From Cryomorphaceae bacterium (lineage in GTDB: Bacteria > Bacteroidota > Bacteroidia > Flavobacteriales > Schleiferiaceae), in assembly GCA_002685435.1 (NCBI GenBank), contig NYXD01000074.1, forward strand, positions 1 to 5,901: 5,901 bases of DNA, written 5' to 3'. A program made the position numbers and the translations under genes. Under the pieces are notes generated by a model, which had not been told where the DNA came from, ran no database searches, and saw nothing but the letters and a program-made list of their open reading frames with translations. Shown in pieces: positions 1-5,885 of this stretch (position 1 is the stretch's first letter; each line of letters begins with the position of its first letter).

Positions 1-395
1 ATACATTAAAACATTTTAAACTACGAAACACGAAGATTCGTGTCGCAGTTTTAGAGGCTTTAACGGAGTCTTCTGGAGCAGTTTCATACGGTTCTCTTCA
101 AAGAATGTTGAGTCAATATGATCGTACAACCCTCTATCGTACCCTTTTAATTTTTAATGAGAAAGGCTTAATACACAAGGCCTATGAGGAAAACGGAGAT
201 TCCTATTATGCACGTTGTTTTGGTTGTTCTGTGAGCGCGCATAGCCATGAACACCTTCATCTAAAATGCTCTTCTTGCGGCGGCGTTGAGTGTGTGGAAA
301 TTTCAGATCAATTAAAATCTAGTCTTTCGCAGCTTCCCTTTCAAGAAATAAATATTTCAGCAAAAGGCGCATGTAGTGCGTGTGTGAGCGCGTGA
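1..395 (+). CDS. Fur-family metalloregulator (5' end outside window)
   Basis: Zinc-containing, metal-responsive transcription factor of the Fur/Zur/PerR superfamily. The reading frame (first full codon at 3) stays open to the left edge and has no ATG, GTG or TTG before the ATG at 105. That ATG falls inside the winged helix, so the true start lies a few codons upstream of the window. Visible: a helix segment around LRNTKIRVAVLEAL, the recognition-helix signature DRTTLYRTLLIF (about codons 40-51 from position 3), the wing around KGLIHKAYEENGDSYYA, then a His/Cys-rich metal region (HSHEHLHLKC) and two CxxC pairs, CSSC and the C-terminal CSAC. The two pairs are the usual structural Cys4 zinc site. 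A further CFGC precedes the His cluster. Length and end fit the family (about 130-140 aa). The family is sure; whether it senses Fe, Zn or peroxide cannot be told. It converges on AMP nucleosidase with a 4-base gap. Confidence 0.93.
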   Translation, partial: TLKHFKLRNTKIRVAVLEALTESSGAVSYGSLQRMLSQYDRTTLYRTLLIFNEKGLIHKAYEENGDSYYARCFGCSVSAHSHEHLHLKCSSCGGVECVEISDQLKSSLSQLPFQEINISAKGACSACVSA

Positions 396-399
396 GGTT

Positions 400-1170
400 T
401 TAAAAGACTAAGTGTCTGATCGTTTCTCCGTTATTCATGAGTTGCTTAAGCGAATCAATGCCTATCTGCACATGACGTTCGTCGTGAAGTTTTGAATTGA
501 CTGCGTCTTTTTCCATGGTTTTTACTCCATCAGGAATCATGGGCTGATCCGTTACAAGCAAAAGCGCTCCTGTTGGTATTTTATTGTGGAACCCGACCGT
601 AAATAAGGTTGCCGTCTCCATGTCTATAGCGTATGCTCGAACCTTTTTAAGGTACTTTTTGAATTTACTGTCAAACTCCCAAACTCTTCGGTTTGTTGTG
701 TATACAGTCCCGGTCCAATAATTAATATTATTATCACGAATGGTAGTACTTACGGCCTTTTGAAGCGCGAACGATGGCATTGCAGGGACCTCTGGAGGAA
801 AATAGTCGTTCGATGTTCCTTCTCCTCGAATCGCACCAATGGGGAGGATTAGATCACCAATATTGTTTCTTTTCTTGAGTCCGCCGCACTTGCCTAAAAA
901 TAATACCGATTTGGTTTCTATAGCACTAAGTAGGTCCATTACTGTAGCCGCATTTGGCGAACCCATACCGAAATTTATTATGGTTATGCCTTCATGAGTG
1001 GCGCTAGTCATACTTTTTCCTCTTCCCAGAATTTCAGCGCCTGTCAGAGCGGCGAAAATATCAACGTAGTGCTGGAAGTTTGTAAGTAGAATGTAGGCTC
1101 CAAATTCGTCTAAAGGAACACCTGTGTAGCGTACGAGCCAATTGGTTACAATCTCTTCTTTTGTTTTCAT
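400..1170 (-). CDS. amn: AMP nucleosidase
   Basis: Cytoplasmic enzyme hydrolysing AMP to adenine and ribose 5-phosphate, in purine salvage and adenylate balance. The 256-aa product belongs to the PNP/UDP phosphorylase fold. Visible motifs are NFGMGSPNAATVMDLL (66-81), GKCGGLKK (93-100), RGEGTSNDYFPPEVPA (115-130), the purine/ribose-binding AIDMETAT (181-188), and TDQPM (207-211), whose Asp208 is in the place of the base-protonating Asp of this superfamily. It is the short form common in Bacteroidota, without the N-terminal domain of the roughly 480-aa E. coli Amn. The ATG at 1170 is chosen because MKTKEEIVTNWL is the usual N-terminus of this form. There is no Shine-Dalgarno; the upstream stretch is A/T-rich. 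Its 5' end shares a divergent promoter region with the MbnP operon, and its 3' end faces the Fur gene with no terminator between. Confidence 0.95.
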   Translation of the reverse strand: MKTKEEIVTNWLVRYTGVPLDEFGAYILLTNFQHYVDIFAALTGAEILGRGKSMTSATHEGITIINFGMGSPNAATVMDLLSAIETKSVLFLGKCGGLKKRNNIGDLILPIGAIRGEGTSNDYFPPEVPAMPSFALQKAVSTTIRDNNINYWTGTVYTTNRRVWEFDSKFKKYLKKVRAYAIDMETATLFTVGFHNKIPTGALLLVTDQPMIPDGVKTMEKDAVNSKLHDERHVQIGIDSLKQLMNNGETIRHLVF

Positions 1171-1221
1171 ATCGAAATAGGTTTAGAAGAGGAATGTCTC
1201 AAGGGTATGAGGACCTTCCCC

Positions 1222-1254
1222 TTGAAAGCTAAAGGTACGGTTTTTGTACTTTTA
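1222..1254 (+). promoter_or_regulatory. Candidate promoter of the MbnP-MbnH operon
   Basis: A Bacteroidota-type promoter candidate: TTG at 1222-1224 as the -33 element, a 22-base spacer, and TACTTTTA at 1247-1254 as the -7 element (consensus TAnnTTTG, last base differs). Transcription would start near 1258-1261, just before the ATG at 1276, which rules out the longer reading frame starting at 1207. Called by eye only. Confidence 0.4.
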
Positions 1255-1263
1255 AGAATCAAA
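1230..1263 (-). promoter_or_regulatory. Candidate promoter of AMP nucleosidase
   Basis: Read leftward: TTTG at 1263-1260 as -33, a 22-base spacer, and TACCTTTA at 1237-1230 as -7 (consensus TAnnTTTG, last base differs). Transcription would start near 1225, giving a leader of about 55 bases. It overlaps the rightward promoter candidate almost completely, so the two would compete for polymerase. Called by eye only. Confidence 0.4.
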
Positions 1264-1275
1264 TCCAACATTCTA

Positions 1276-2223
1276 ATGAGAAATTTAAGTTTTATCCTGG
1301 GCTTTGTTTTAAGTGCTAATATTCTTTGTGCGCAGTCGAAGACGGTTGTTTTGCAAATTGAACACAGGGTAGGAACAGATACGAGCACCTTCGGTATAGA
1401 GGGCATCAACAATCTAGGTAACCCATTTAAGCTGAATCGAATACAATATTACCTGGATGAGATAATTCTCATTCATGACGGTGGTTCTATAGATACTGCC
1501 GAGGCCCTCACTTTAGTTGATGGATTGAGTGTGACCAGTATTAATTTAGGAATGTTTTCAATTGACTCCCTAGAAAGTATTCGCTTTGCAGTCGGTGTAA
1601 ATGCGTCATTAAACCATCTAGATCCCACAATTTACAATACAAGTCATCCGTTAGCTCCAAAAAGTCCCTCTATGCATTGGGGGTGGACAGCAGGATACCG
1701 CTTTATTGCTGCAGAGGGTTTAGGCGGTAGCACTTTCAGTCAGATCTTTGAATTTCACGGTCTAGGTGATGGAAATTATGCTCAATTGACGTTACCTACC
1801 TCAGGAGCGCTCATAGGCTCGGACAGCCTGCTGATTTCGATTACGGCTGATTACAATAAACTTTTTAGAGGTATCAATTTAGGTTCCGGTCCTATAAGTC
1901 ACGGGGAGACAGGGGGAGCTGCACAAACGCTGCATAACATGAACAACTATGTATTCACGTCTAGCGAAGGCAATTCAGCTATGGGTATTACTGAAAAGGT
2001 TTCGGCTGTACGCTTTTACCCCAATCCTTCGAATGGTAATTTCACTGTTGAATCATCAAAAGGCGGCAGCTACGAGATTATTGACCTTTTAGGACGAAAA
2101 ATAATTGAAGGGAATTTAAGTGAAGGTTTGAATGAGATAAACTTGACTACCAAAGGAATGTTTTTGTTACGTATGCACCTTTTAGATTGCACAACGACAG
2201 TAAAAAAGATTCATGTTCGATAG
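1276..2223 (+). CDS. MbnP-family copper-binding protein with T9SS type A sorting domain
   Basis: Secreted protein of the MbnP family, known from methanotrophs as a copper-binding partner of the di-heme enzyme MbnH. The ATG at 1276 is preferred over 1207 because it opens a clean Sec signal peptide (MRNLSFILGFVLSANILCAQ, cleavage near CA/Q) and leaves room for the promoter; the product is 315 aa. The MbnP domain spans about 24-235. It contains IEHRVG (His30), a YYLDEI segment, HPLAPKSPSMHWGWTAGYRF (124-143) and a late SHGE...TLHNMNN segment (His209, His220). Its only tryptophans are Trp135 and Trp137 in MHWGW; in the methanotroph MbnP a Trp becomes kynurenine and is needed for copper binding. 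Residues about 245-315 form a T9SS type A sorting domain (YPNPSNGNFTV, DLLGRK, ending VKKIHVR), predicting export through the outer membrane and surface attachment or release. It overlaps the downstream MbnH-like gene by 11 bases. Copper binding here is inferred. Confidence 0.9.
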   Translation: MRNLSFILGFVLSANILCAQSKTVVLQIEHRVGTDTSTFGIEGINNLGNPFKLNRIQYYLDEIILIHDGGSIDTAEALTLVDGLSVTSINLGMFSIDSLESIRFAVGVNASLNHLDPTIYNTSHPLAPKSPSMHWGWTAGYRFIAAEGLGGSTFSQIFEFHGLGDGNYAQLTLPTSGALIGSDSLLISITADYNKLFRGINLGSGPISHGETGGAAQTLHNMNNYVFTSSEGNSAMGITEKVSAVRFYPNPSNGNFTVESSKGGSYEIIDLLGRKIIEGNLSEGLNEINLTTKGMFLLRMHLLDCTTTVKKIHVR

Positions 2224-3184
2224 AGGTAATAACAATCATGGTGCGGTTAGTATTCTCATAGCACTTTTGATAGTTTCATGTGTCCCTGATGATGCAGTCT
2301 TTGAAGGACTAAATACAACCTACCCGGTTTTAGAGTATCCCGCAGATAATCCCATCAATCCGGCCGCGGCAACCTTGGGGGAACGACTATTTTTTGATCC
2401 TATATTGAGTTTAGATTCTAGCATAAGCTGCGGTTCTTGTCACAAGCAGGAACTGGGTTTTGCCACAAACGATAGAGTTACACCAGGTGTAGGTGGAGTA
2501 TTAGGCAAGCGCAACAGTCCATCTCTTCTAAACGTTGGTTTTCAGCCCTACTTCATGCGTGAAGGCGGGGTCCCGTCTCTGGAGATGCAAGTCTTAGTTC
2601 CATTAGGTGATGCGACCGAAATGGCACATAATGTGGTTGACGCTGTTCGACGTTTGAATCGAAATACAAGCTATAGAAACGAATTTCTCACGGTCTATGG
2701 CGATACTGCCTCACCTTATTTATTGGTTCGAGCACTAGCAAATTTCGAACGTACCCTCGTCGACTTTTCTTCCCCATTTGATCACTTTATTCAAGGTGAT
2801 GCTACAGCATTAAGTGGCAAGGCAATCAAAGGAGGTAAATTATTTTACGGTAAAGCAGCATGCATTCAGTGCCATTCAGGTGTTTTACTGACTGACTTCA
2901 GTTTCGCGAATAATGGAACCGCTATAGTGGATTCAAGTGACTACGGCCGAGAATTATTGACAAATGAAAGCGACGATAGATACGTATTTAAAACCCCGTC
3001 ACTTCGTTCAGTGCAAGCCACAGCCCCTTATATGCACGATGGTTCTATAGCTTCACTTACCGACGTTGTAGAGCAATACAATGCAGGAGGTATGAATCAT
3101 GGTTTTACAGATTCTAGAATTGAACCATTGGATTTATCCGCTACAGAGAAAGAGCAATTGGTTGCATTTTTGGAGTCACTTTAA
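2213..3184 (+). CDS. MbnH/MauG-like di-heme cytochrome-c peroxidase family lipoprotein
   Basis: Di-heme enzyme of the bacterial cytochrome c peroxidase/MauG/MbnH family, 323 aa. Next to MbnP its likely job is oxidising an MbnP tryptophan to kynurenine using peroxide (inferred from the methanotroph pair). Visible: a lipoprotein signal peptide with lipobox IVSC (Cys23), followed by VPDDAVFE, then LGERLFFDPILS. Heme motifs are CGSCH (73-77) and CIQCH (217-221). RNSPSLLN (100-107), SLEMQVLVP (122-130) with acid Glu136, and PYMHDGS (272-278) are also present; Met274 matches the Met that ligates the high-potential heme in classical peroxidases. There is no His between His77 and His139, so the distal His ligand that closes the peroxidatic heme in resting classical enzymes is absent, as in MauG. 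The protein has no tryptophan; FMREGG (114-119) replaces the usual FWDGRA. The ATG at 2213 lies inside the end of MbnP, implying translational coupling. A generic peroxidase role remains possible. Confidence 0.9.
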   Translation: MFDRGNNNHGAVSILIALLIVSCVPDDAVFEGLNTTYPVLEYPADNPINPAAATLGERLFFDPILSLDSSISCGSCHKQELGFATNDRVTPGVGGVLGKRNSPSLLNVGFQPYFMREGGVPSLEMQVLVPLGDATEMAHNVVDAVRRLNRNTSYRNEFLTVYGDTASPYLLVRALANFERTLVDFSSPFDHFIQGDATALSGKAIKGGKLFYGKAACIQCHSGVLLTDFSFANNGTAIVDSSDYGRELLTNESDDRYVFKTPSLRSVQATAPYMHDGSIASLTDVVEQYNAGGMNHGFTDSRIEPLDLSATEKEQLVAFLESL

Positions 3185-3189
3185 TTGCG

Positions 3190-3657
3190 TTATTTAGGTA
3201 GCGTAAAGCTGAAAGGCAATAGGCCCTGAACGCCGGTGAATGCCAAGGCCTTGTTCGTCTTATTGAGTAAGATCAATTCAAAAGGCTTCGTTTGTCTCAA
3301 TTCTGTTTCATGAAGTACCTGTCTACATGAGCCACAGGGGGCTGCAGGCTCGCGCTCAGATTCACCAGTCATGATGTAAACGGTCTTGATAGCTTCATGT
3401 GGATGGGCAGCTTTCGCTGCTAGAACCGCTACACGTTCTGCGCATAGACCAGAAGGGAAGGCAGCATTCTCCTGATTCGTACCCACAATCATTTCACCTG
3501 ATTCCAATACTACAACGCTTGATACTGGATAATTAGAGTAGGGAGCATGAGCAGTATTTAAAAGTGATTCGAGTCGCTCTGTAATCTCTTTTGAAAGGAC
3601 CGAAGTTTCGCGCCAATTTTCATAGGTTTTGTATCGAAAGGTTATTTGATGCTCCAT
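3190..3657 (-). CDS. cdd: Cytidine deaminase
   Basis: Cytoplasmic zinc enzyme deaminating cytidine and deoxycytidine to uridine and deoxyuridine in pyrimidine salvage. The 155-aa product has the small, tetrameric-type architecture with three cysteine zinc ligands: Cys72 in the CAE motif (PSGLCAERVAV, 68-78) and Cys108 and Cys111 in PCGSCRQVLHE (107-117). Glu74 is the proton-shuttling residue. HAPYSNYPVSS (37-47) and the nucleoside-binding NQENAAF (61-67) are also in place. The roughly 25 residues before the core are a little longer than in minimal family members, and no internal ATG fits better. It is separated from the upstream peptidase gene by a strong terminator, so it probably has its own promoter between 3658 and 3728, where I see no convincing element. 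Its 3' end meets the MbnH-like gene tail to tail, 5 bases apart. Confidence 0.96.
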   Translation of the reverse strand: MEHQITFRYKTYENWRETSVLSKEITERLESLLNTAHAPYSNYPVSSVVVLESGEMIVGTNQENAAFPSGLCAERVAVLAAKAAHPHEAIKTVYIMTGESEREPAAPCGSCRQVLHETELRQTKPFELILLNKTNKALAFTGVQGLLPFSFTLPK

Positions 3658-3728
3658 GTAAAGGTGTTTTAGGTCTCTTACAAGTTACTTTTTATTCAAT
3701 AGTTTGAACTCGTGTATTACTCAAAAAT

Positions 3729-3756
3729 AAAAGGGCACCCCATGGGGTGCCCTTTT
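3729..3756 (-). terminator. Palindromic intrinsic terminator after dipeptidyl peptidase III
   Basis: A perfect 28-base palindrome whose half reads AAAAGGGCACCCCA. It can fold as a 12-bp stem with a 4-base CATG loop. Read leftward it lies 19 bases past the peptidase stop codon and is followed by a T-rich tract (TTTTATTTTTGA). The rightward strand also ends in CCCTTTTTAT, so it could work in both directions, but no rightward gene ends here. It separates the peptidase and cytidine deaminase transcripts. Confidence 0.9.
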
Positions 3757-3775
3757 TATAGATTTGTTTTACTTC

Positions 3776-5788
3776 TTATTCAAAGCTGTAAGTAGTTCCG
3801 TAACGCAGCATTTGACCTAGAAAATCCATAGGATATTCAACGGCAATATCTACGATACTATCCCCTTCGAAAACGGGTACCATCTCAGGGTTTACAAACC
3901 CACTATAAGGCGCCAAGTTTAAAGGCTCTGAGCGTCTTAAAACTTCCGCATGAAGCTCTTGGTCCACTTTCACACCATAGGTCTCGACTAGATTTCTACC
4001 GGCTTCGAAGTCACCTTCGCTTTTAATACGCTGAATTTCGCGAAACAATTCACCGAAGTATCCACGCAACTTCTCATAGTCGTTCACAACGAAGTAGGTT
4101 TTGCCATCGATCACCTTGCGTTCGACTACATTCTCCTCACCTCCGCGTTCGAAGGCCCAGGAGGCAACTAATTGTCGATTACGCATGTGGTCTTCCTCGA
4201 TGTCATCGCCAGGTAGAATACGACGCAATTGGAGCATCATTCCATTGGACATGTAGTTATCGTATTCTGCATAGCCTGGCTCTTTGTTTTCCATTAAACC
4301 AATCTCCTGCATTTTGTCGTCCAGTATGAAATAGAGCGCAACGAGATCCGCTCGCGCTTCTTCTAGGGTTGAGCTGTAATTTTTCATGGTCTGTTTTGGA
4401 GTGCCTACTCCTGGGTTGATTTTTCCAGAAGCATGTCCTACAACCTCATGCAGTGCAGTATGCATCTTAGAGCCCAATTCTCCATACTTTTCTGCACGCT
4501 CGTTGTGCATAGTAGAAAAACCAAATTCTTGAGCCATTCCTTTGCCAGCGCTTGAATGGTATGCGTCTTCAATATTACCTAACGATACGGATTTTGAGCC
4601 GTGCTCAACACGTATCCAGTTGGCATTAGGAAGGTTCACACCAATAGGCGTGGAGGGAGAGGCATCACCGGCTTCACCGGCTACGGTAACGATTTTATAG
4701 CTTACGCCCACTACACTTTCCTTCTTGTGCTCATCCATAATAGGACTGTGATCCTCAAACCATTGCACGTTATCTGCGACCACAGCCATACGTTCGCTTG
4801 CATCAAAGTCTTTAACTTGAACGACCGTTTCGTAAGAGCCGCGGTATCCCATTGGGTCATTGTATACTTCTACGAAGCCATTGATGTAATCTACATCACC
4901 GCCGGTTGTTTTGACCCAAGCAATATTGTAGTCATCCCACTTTGTGAGATCCCCGGTCTCGTAGTATTCGATCAAAAGTTCCAATGCGGCTGCTTGGTCT
5001 TCATTCTCCGCAACGTCCTTTGCCTTTTCTAGGTGACCAATTATTTCTTTAATACTATTGGCGTAACGTCCACGTGCACTAAATACTTCCTCGTAGATCT
5101 CGCCATTTTCATCACGCGATAGACGGCTATTTAGTCCGTGACTTACTGGACGATCCGGGTCTGCATCTACTTTCGTAGCATAAAAAGCCTCTGCTTCAGC
5201 TTGTGTGATGTCCGGGGCATAAAAATTAACTGCAGAAGCCAGTAATAGATCTACGCCATCAGCTCGATTCACTTTCTTCGCATCAAATTCGGGATCGAAA
5301 ATAGCGCGTTGTGATTCTTCAGAAAGTGTAATCTCAAGAGCGTCTAATACAGAAAGGAACCATTCTTGGTCAAAATCGGCTGCAAATTTCTTGTTGCTGT
5401 AATGGTGGTGAATACCATTGGCGAAGAATACCCGTTTTGCATAAACCTCAAAATCCGCATATTGCTGACTTTCGTGATCTACATTTACATCGCTTGAAAG
5501 GATCGCCTCGAGCGCTTTTCGTATTTCTAAATTATGGCGGTAATTACAATCCCACATAATGTCACGTCCCGCCAATCCTGCTTGAGAAAGATGATAGGCA
5601 TAAACGCGTTGTTGCGGTTTGAGATCGTCCCAGGAAGGGATTTGGTAACGCAATACTTTAATATCTGCAAAGCGGTCTACTTGCCACTGAAAGTCATTGT
5701 GTGCAGTTTCGGTGTGCATTTCTTCTTTTGAGTTACAGGAGCTTAAGACTAGTGCAGCCGCAGCTCCTAGGAATACAATTTTTTTCAT
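3776..5788 (-). CDS. Dipeptidyl peptidase III (M49) lipoprotein
   Basis: Zinc metallopeptidase of family M49, removing dipeptides from the N-terminus of short peptides. The 670-aa length is close to other Bacteroidota DPP III proteins. The N-terminus MKKIVFLGAAAALVLSSC is a lipoprotein signal peptide with lipobox LSSC (Cys18), so the enzyme is membrane-anchored rather than cytosolic as in eukaryotes. Zinc site: HEVVGH at 447-452 (ligands His447 and His452, catalytic Glu448) and EEARAD at 476-481 (Glu477 the expected third ligand). The human EECRAE motif has Cys where Ala478 is here. GSKSVSLGNI (397-406) is a further family segment. The first residues after Cys18 are NSKEE, a Lys followed by two acids, resembling surface-export signals of some Flavobacteriia lipoproteins. 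The ATG at 5788 is fixed by the signal peptide; there is no Shine-Dalgarno. It is probably transcribed alone, bounded by hairpins at 5864-5885 and 3729-3756. Confidence 0.94.
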   Translation of the reverse strand: MKKIVFLGAAAALVLSSCNSKEEMHTETAHNDFQWQVDRFADIKVLRYQIPSWDDLKPQQRVYAYHLSQAGLAGRDIMWDCNYRHNLEIRKALEAILSSDVNVDHESQQYADFEVYAKRVFFANGIHHHYSNKKFAADFDQEWFLSVLDALEITLSEESQRAIFDPEFDAKKVNRADGVDLLLASAVNFYAPDITQAEAEAFYATKVDADPDRPVSHGLNSRLSRDENGEIYEEVFSARGRYANSIKEIIGHLEKAKDVAENEDQAAALELLIEYYETGDLTKWDDYNIAWVKTTGGDVDYINGFVEVYNDPMGYRGSYETVVQVKDFDASERMAVVADNVQWFEDHSPIMDEHKKESVVGVSYKIVTVAGEAGDASPSTPIGVNLPNANWIRVEHGSKSVSLGNIEDAYHSSAGKGMAQEFGFSTMHNERAEKYGELGSKMHTALHEVVGHASGKINPGVGTPKQTMKNYSSTLEEARADLVALYFILDDKMQEIGLMENKEPGYAEYDNYMSNGMMLQLRRILPGDDIEEDHMRNRQLVASWAFERGGEENVVERKVIDGKTYFVVNDYEKLRGYFGELFREIQRIKSEGDFEAGRNLVETYGVKVDQELHAEVLRRSEPLNLAPYSGFVNPEMVPVFEGDSIVDIAVEYPMDFLGQMLRYGTTYSFE

Positions 5789-5863
5789 CTGAATTTGGGT
5801 AATTAGACCTGTAAGATACTACAGAAAAGTACCTAATGCCATAGTCGATAGCCGCCAAGAAAA

Positions 5864-5885
5864 AGCCGGCTTAAAAAAGCCGGCT
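5864..5885 (-). terminator. Intrinsic terminator of an unseen leftward gene
   Basis: A 9-bp stem AGCCGGCTT / AAGCCGGCT closes on an AAAA loop. Read leftward it is followed by TTTTTCTTGG, a proper T-tract; the rightward side is not T-rich. It therefore ends transcription coming from the right, so a leftward gene should stop at or just beyond the right edge of the window. It also insulates the dipeptidyl peptidase gene, whose start is about 75 bases further left. Confidence 0.75.

Noticed and set aside
230..392. 10-base direct repeat TGTGAGCGCG at 230-239 and 383-392
   Set aside because: Both copies lie in the Fur coding frame and encode the same short V-S-A string; most likely chance.
1207..1275. 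Upstream ATG extending MbnP by 23 residues
   Set aside because: The extension would bury the signal peptide and overlaps the promoter candidates; the ATG at 1276 gives a normal Sec signal.
1167..1412. Leftward 81-codon reading frame
   Set aside because: It lies antisense to the MbnP signal peptide and the promoter gap, with no recognisable domain; it is a shadow of the rightward gene.
400..3657. Idea of a methanobactin operon
   Set aside because: There is no precursor-peptide-like small gene, no MbnB/MbnC homologue and no TonB receptor; only the MbnP/MbnH pair is present.
3695..3708. Small dyad TTCAA-TAGT-TTGAA upstream of cytidine deaminase
   Set aside because: Only 5 bp per arm in A/T-rich DNA; a possible operator but too weak to call.
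4601..5032. Rightward 143-codon reading frame inside the dipeptidyl peptidase gene
   Set aside because: It is fully antisense to a well-supported M49 peptidase, and its product looks like no known family.
5534..5731. Rightward 65-codon reading frame
   Set aside because: It is antisense to the N-terminal part of the peptidase, with no motif and no promoter.
5824..5858. Possible promoter for the dipeptidyl peptidase (leftward TTGG, 23-base spacer, TACTTTTC)
   Set aside because: The -33 element falls in the T-tract region of the neighbouring terminator and both elements are imperfect; a promoter must lie in 5789-5863, but this one is not secure.
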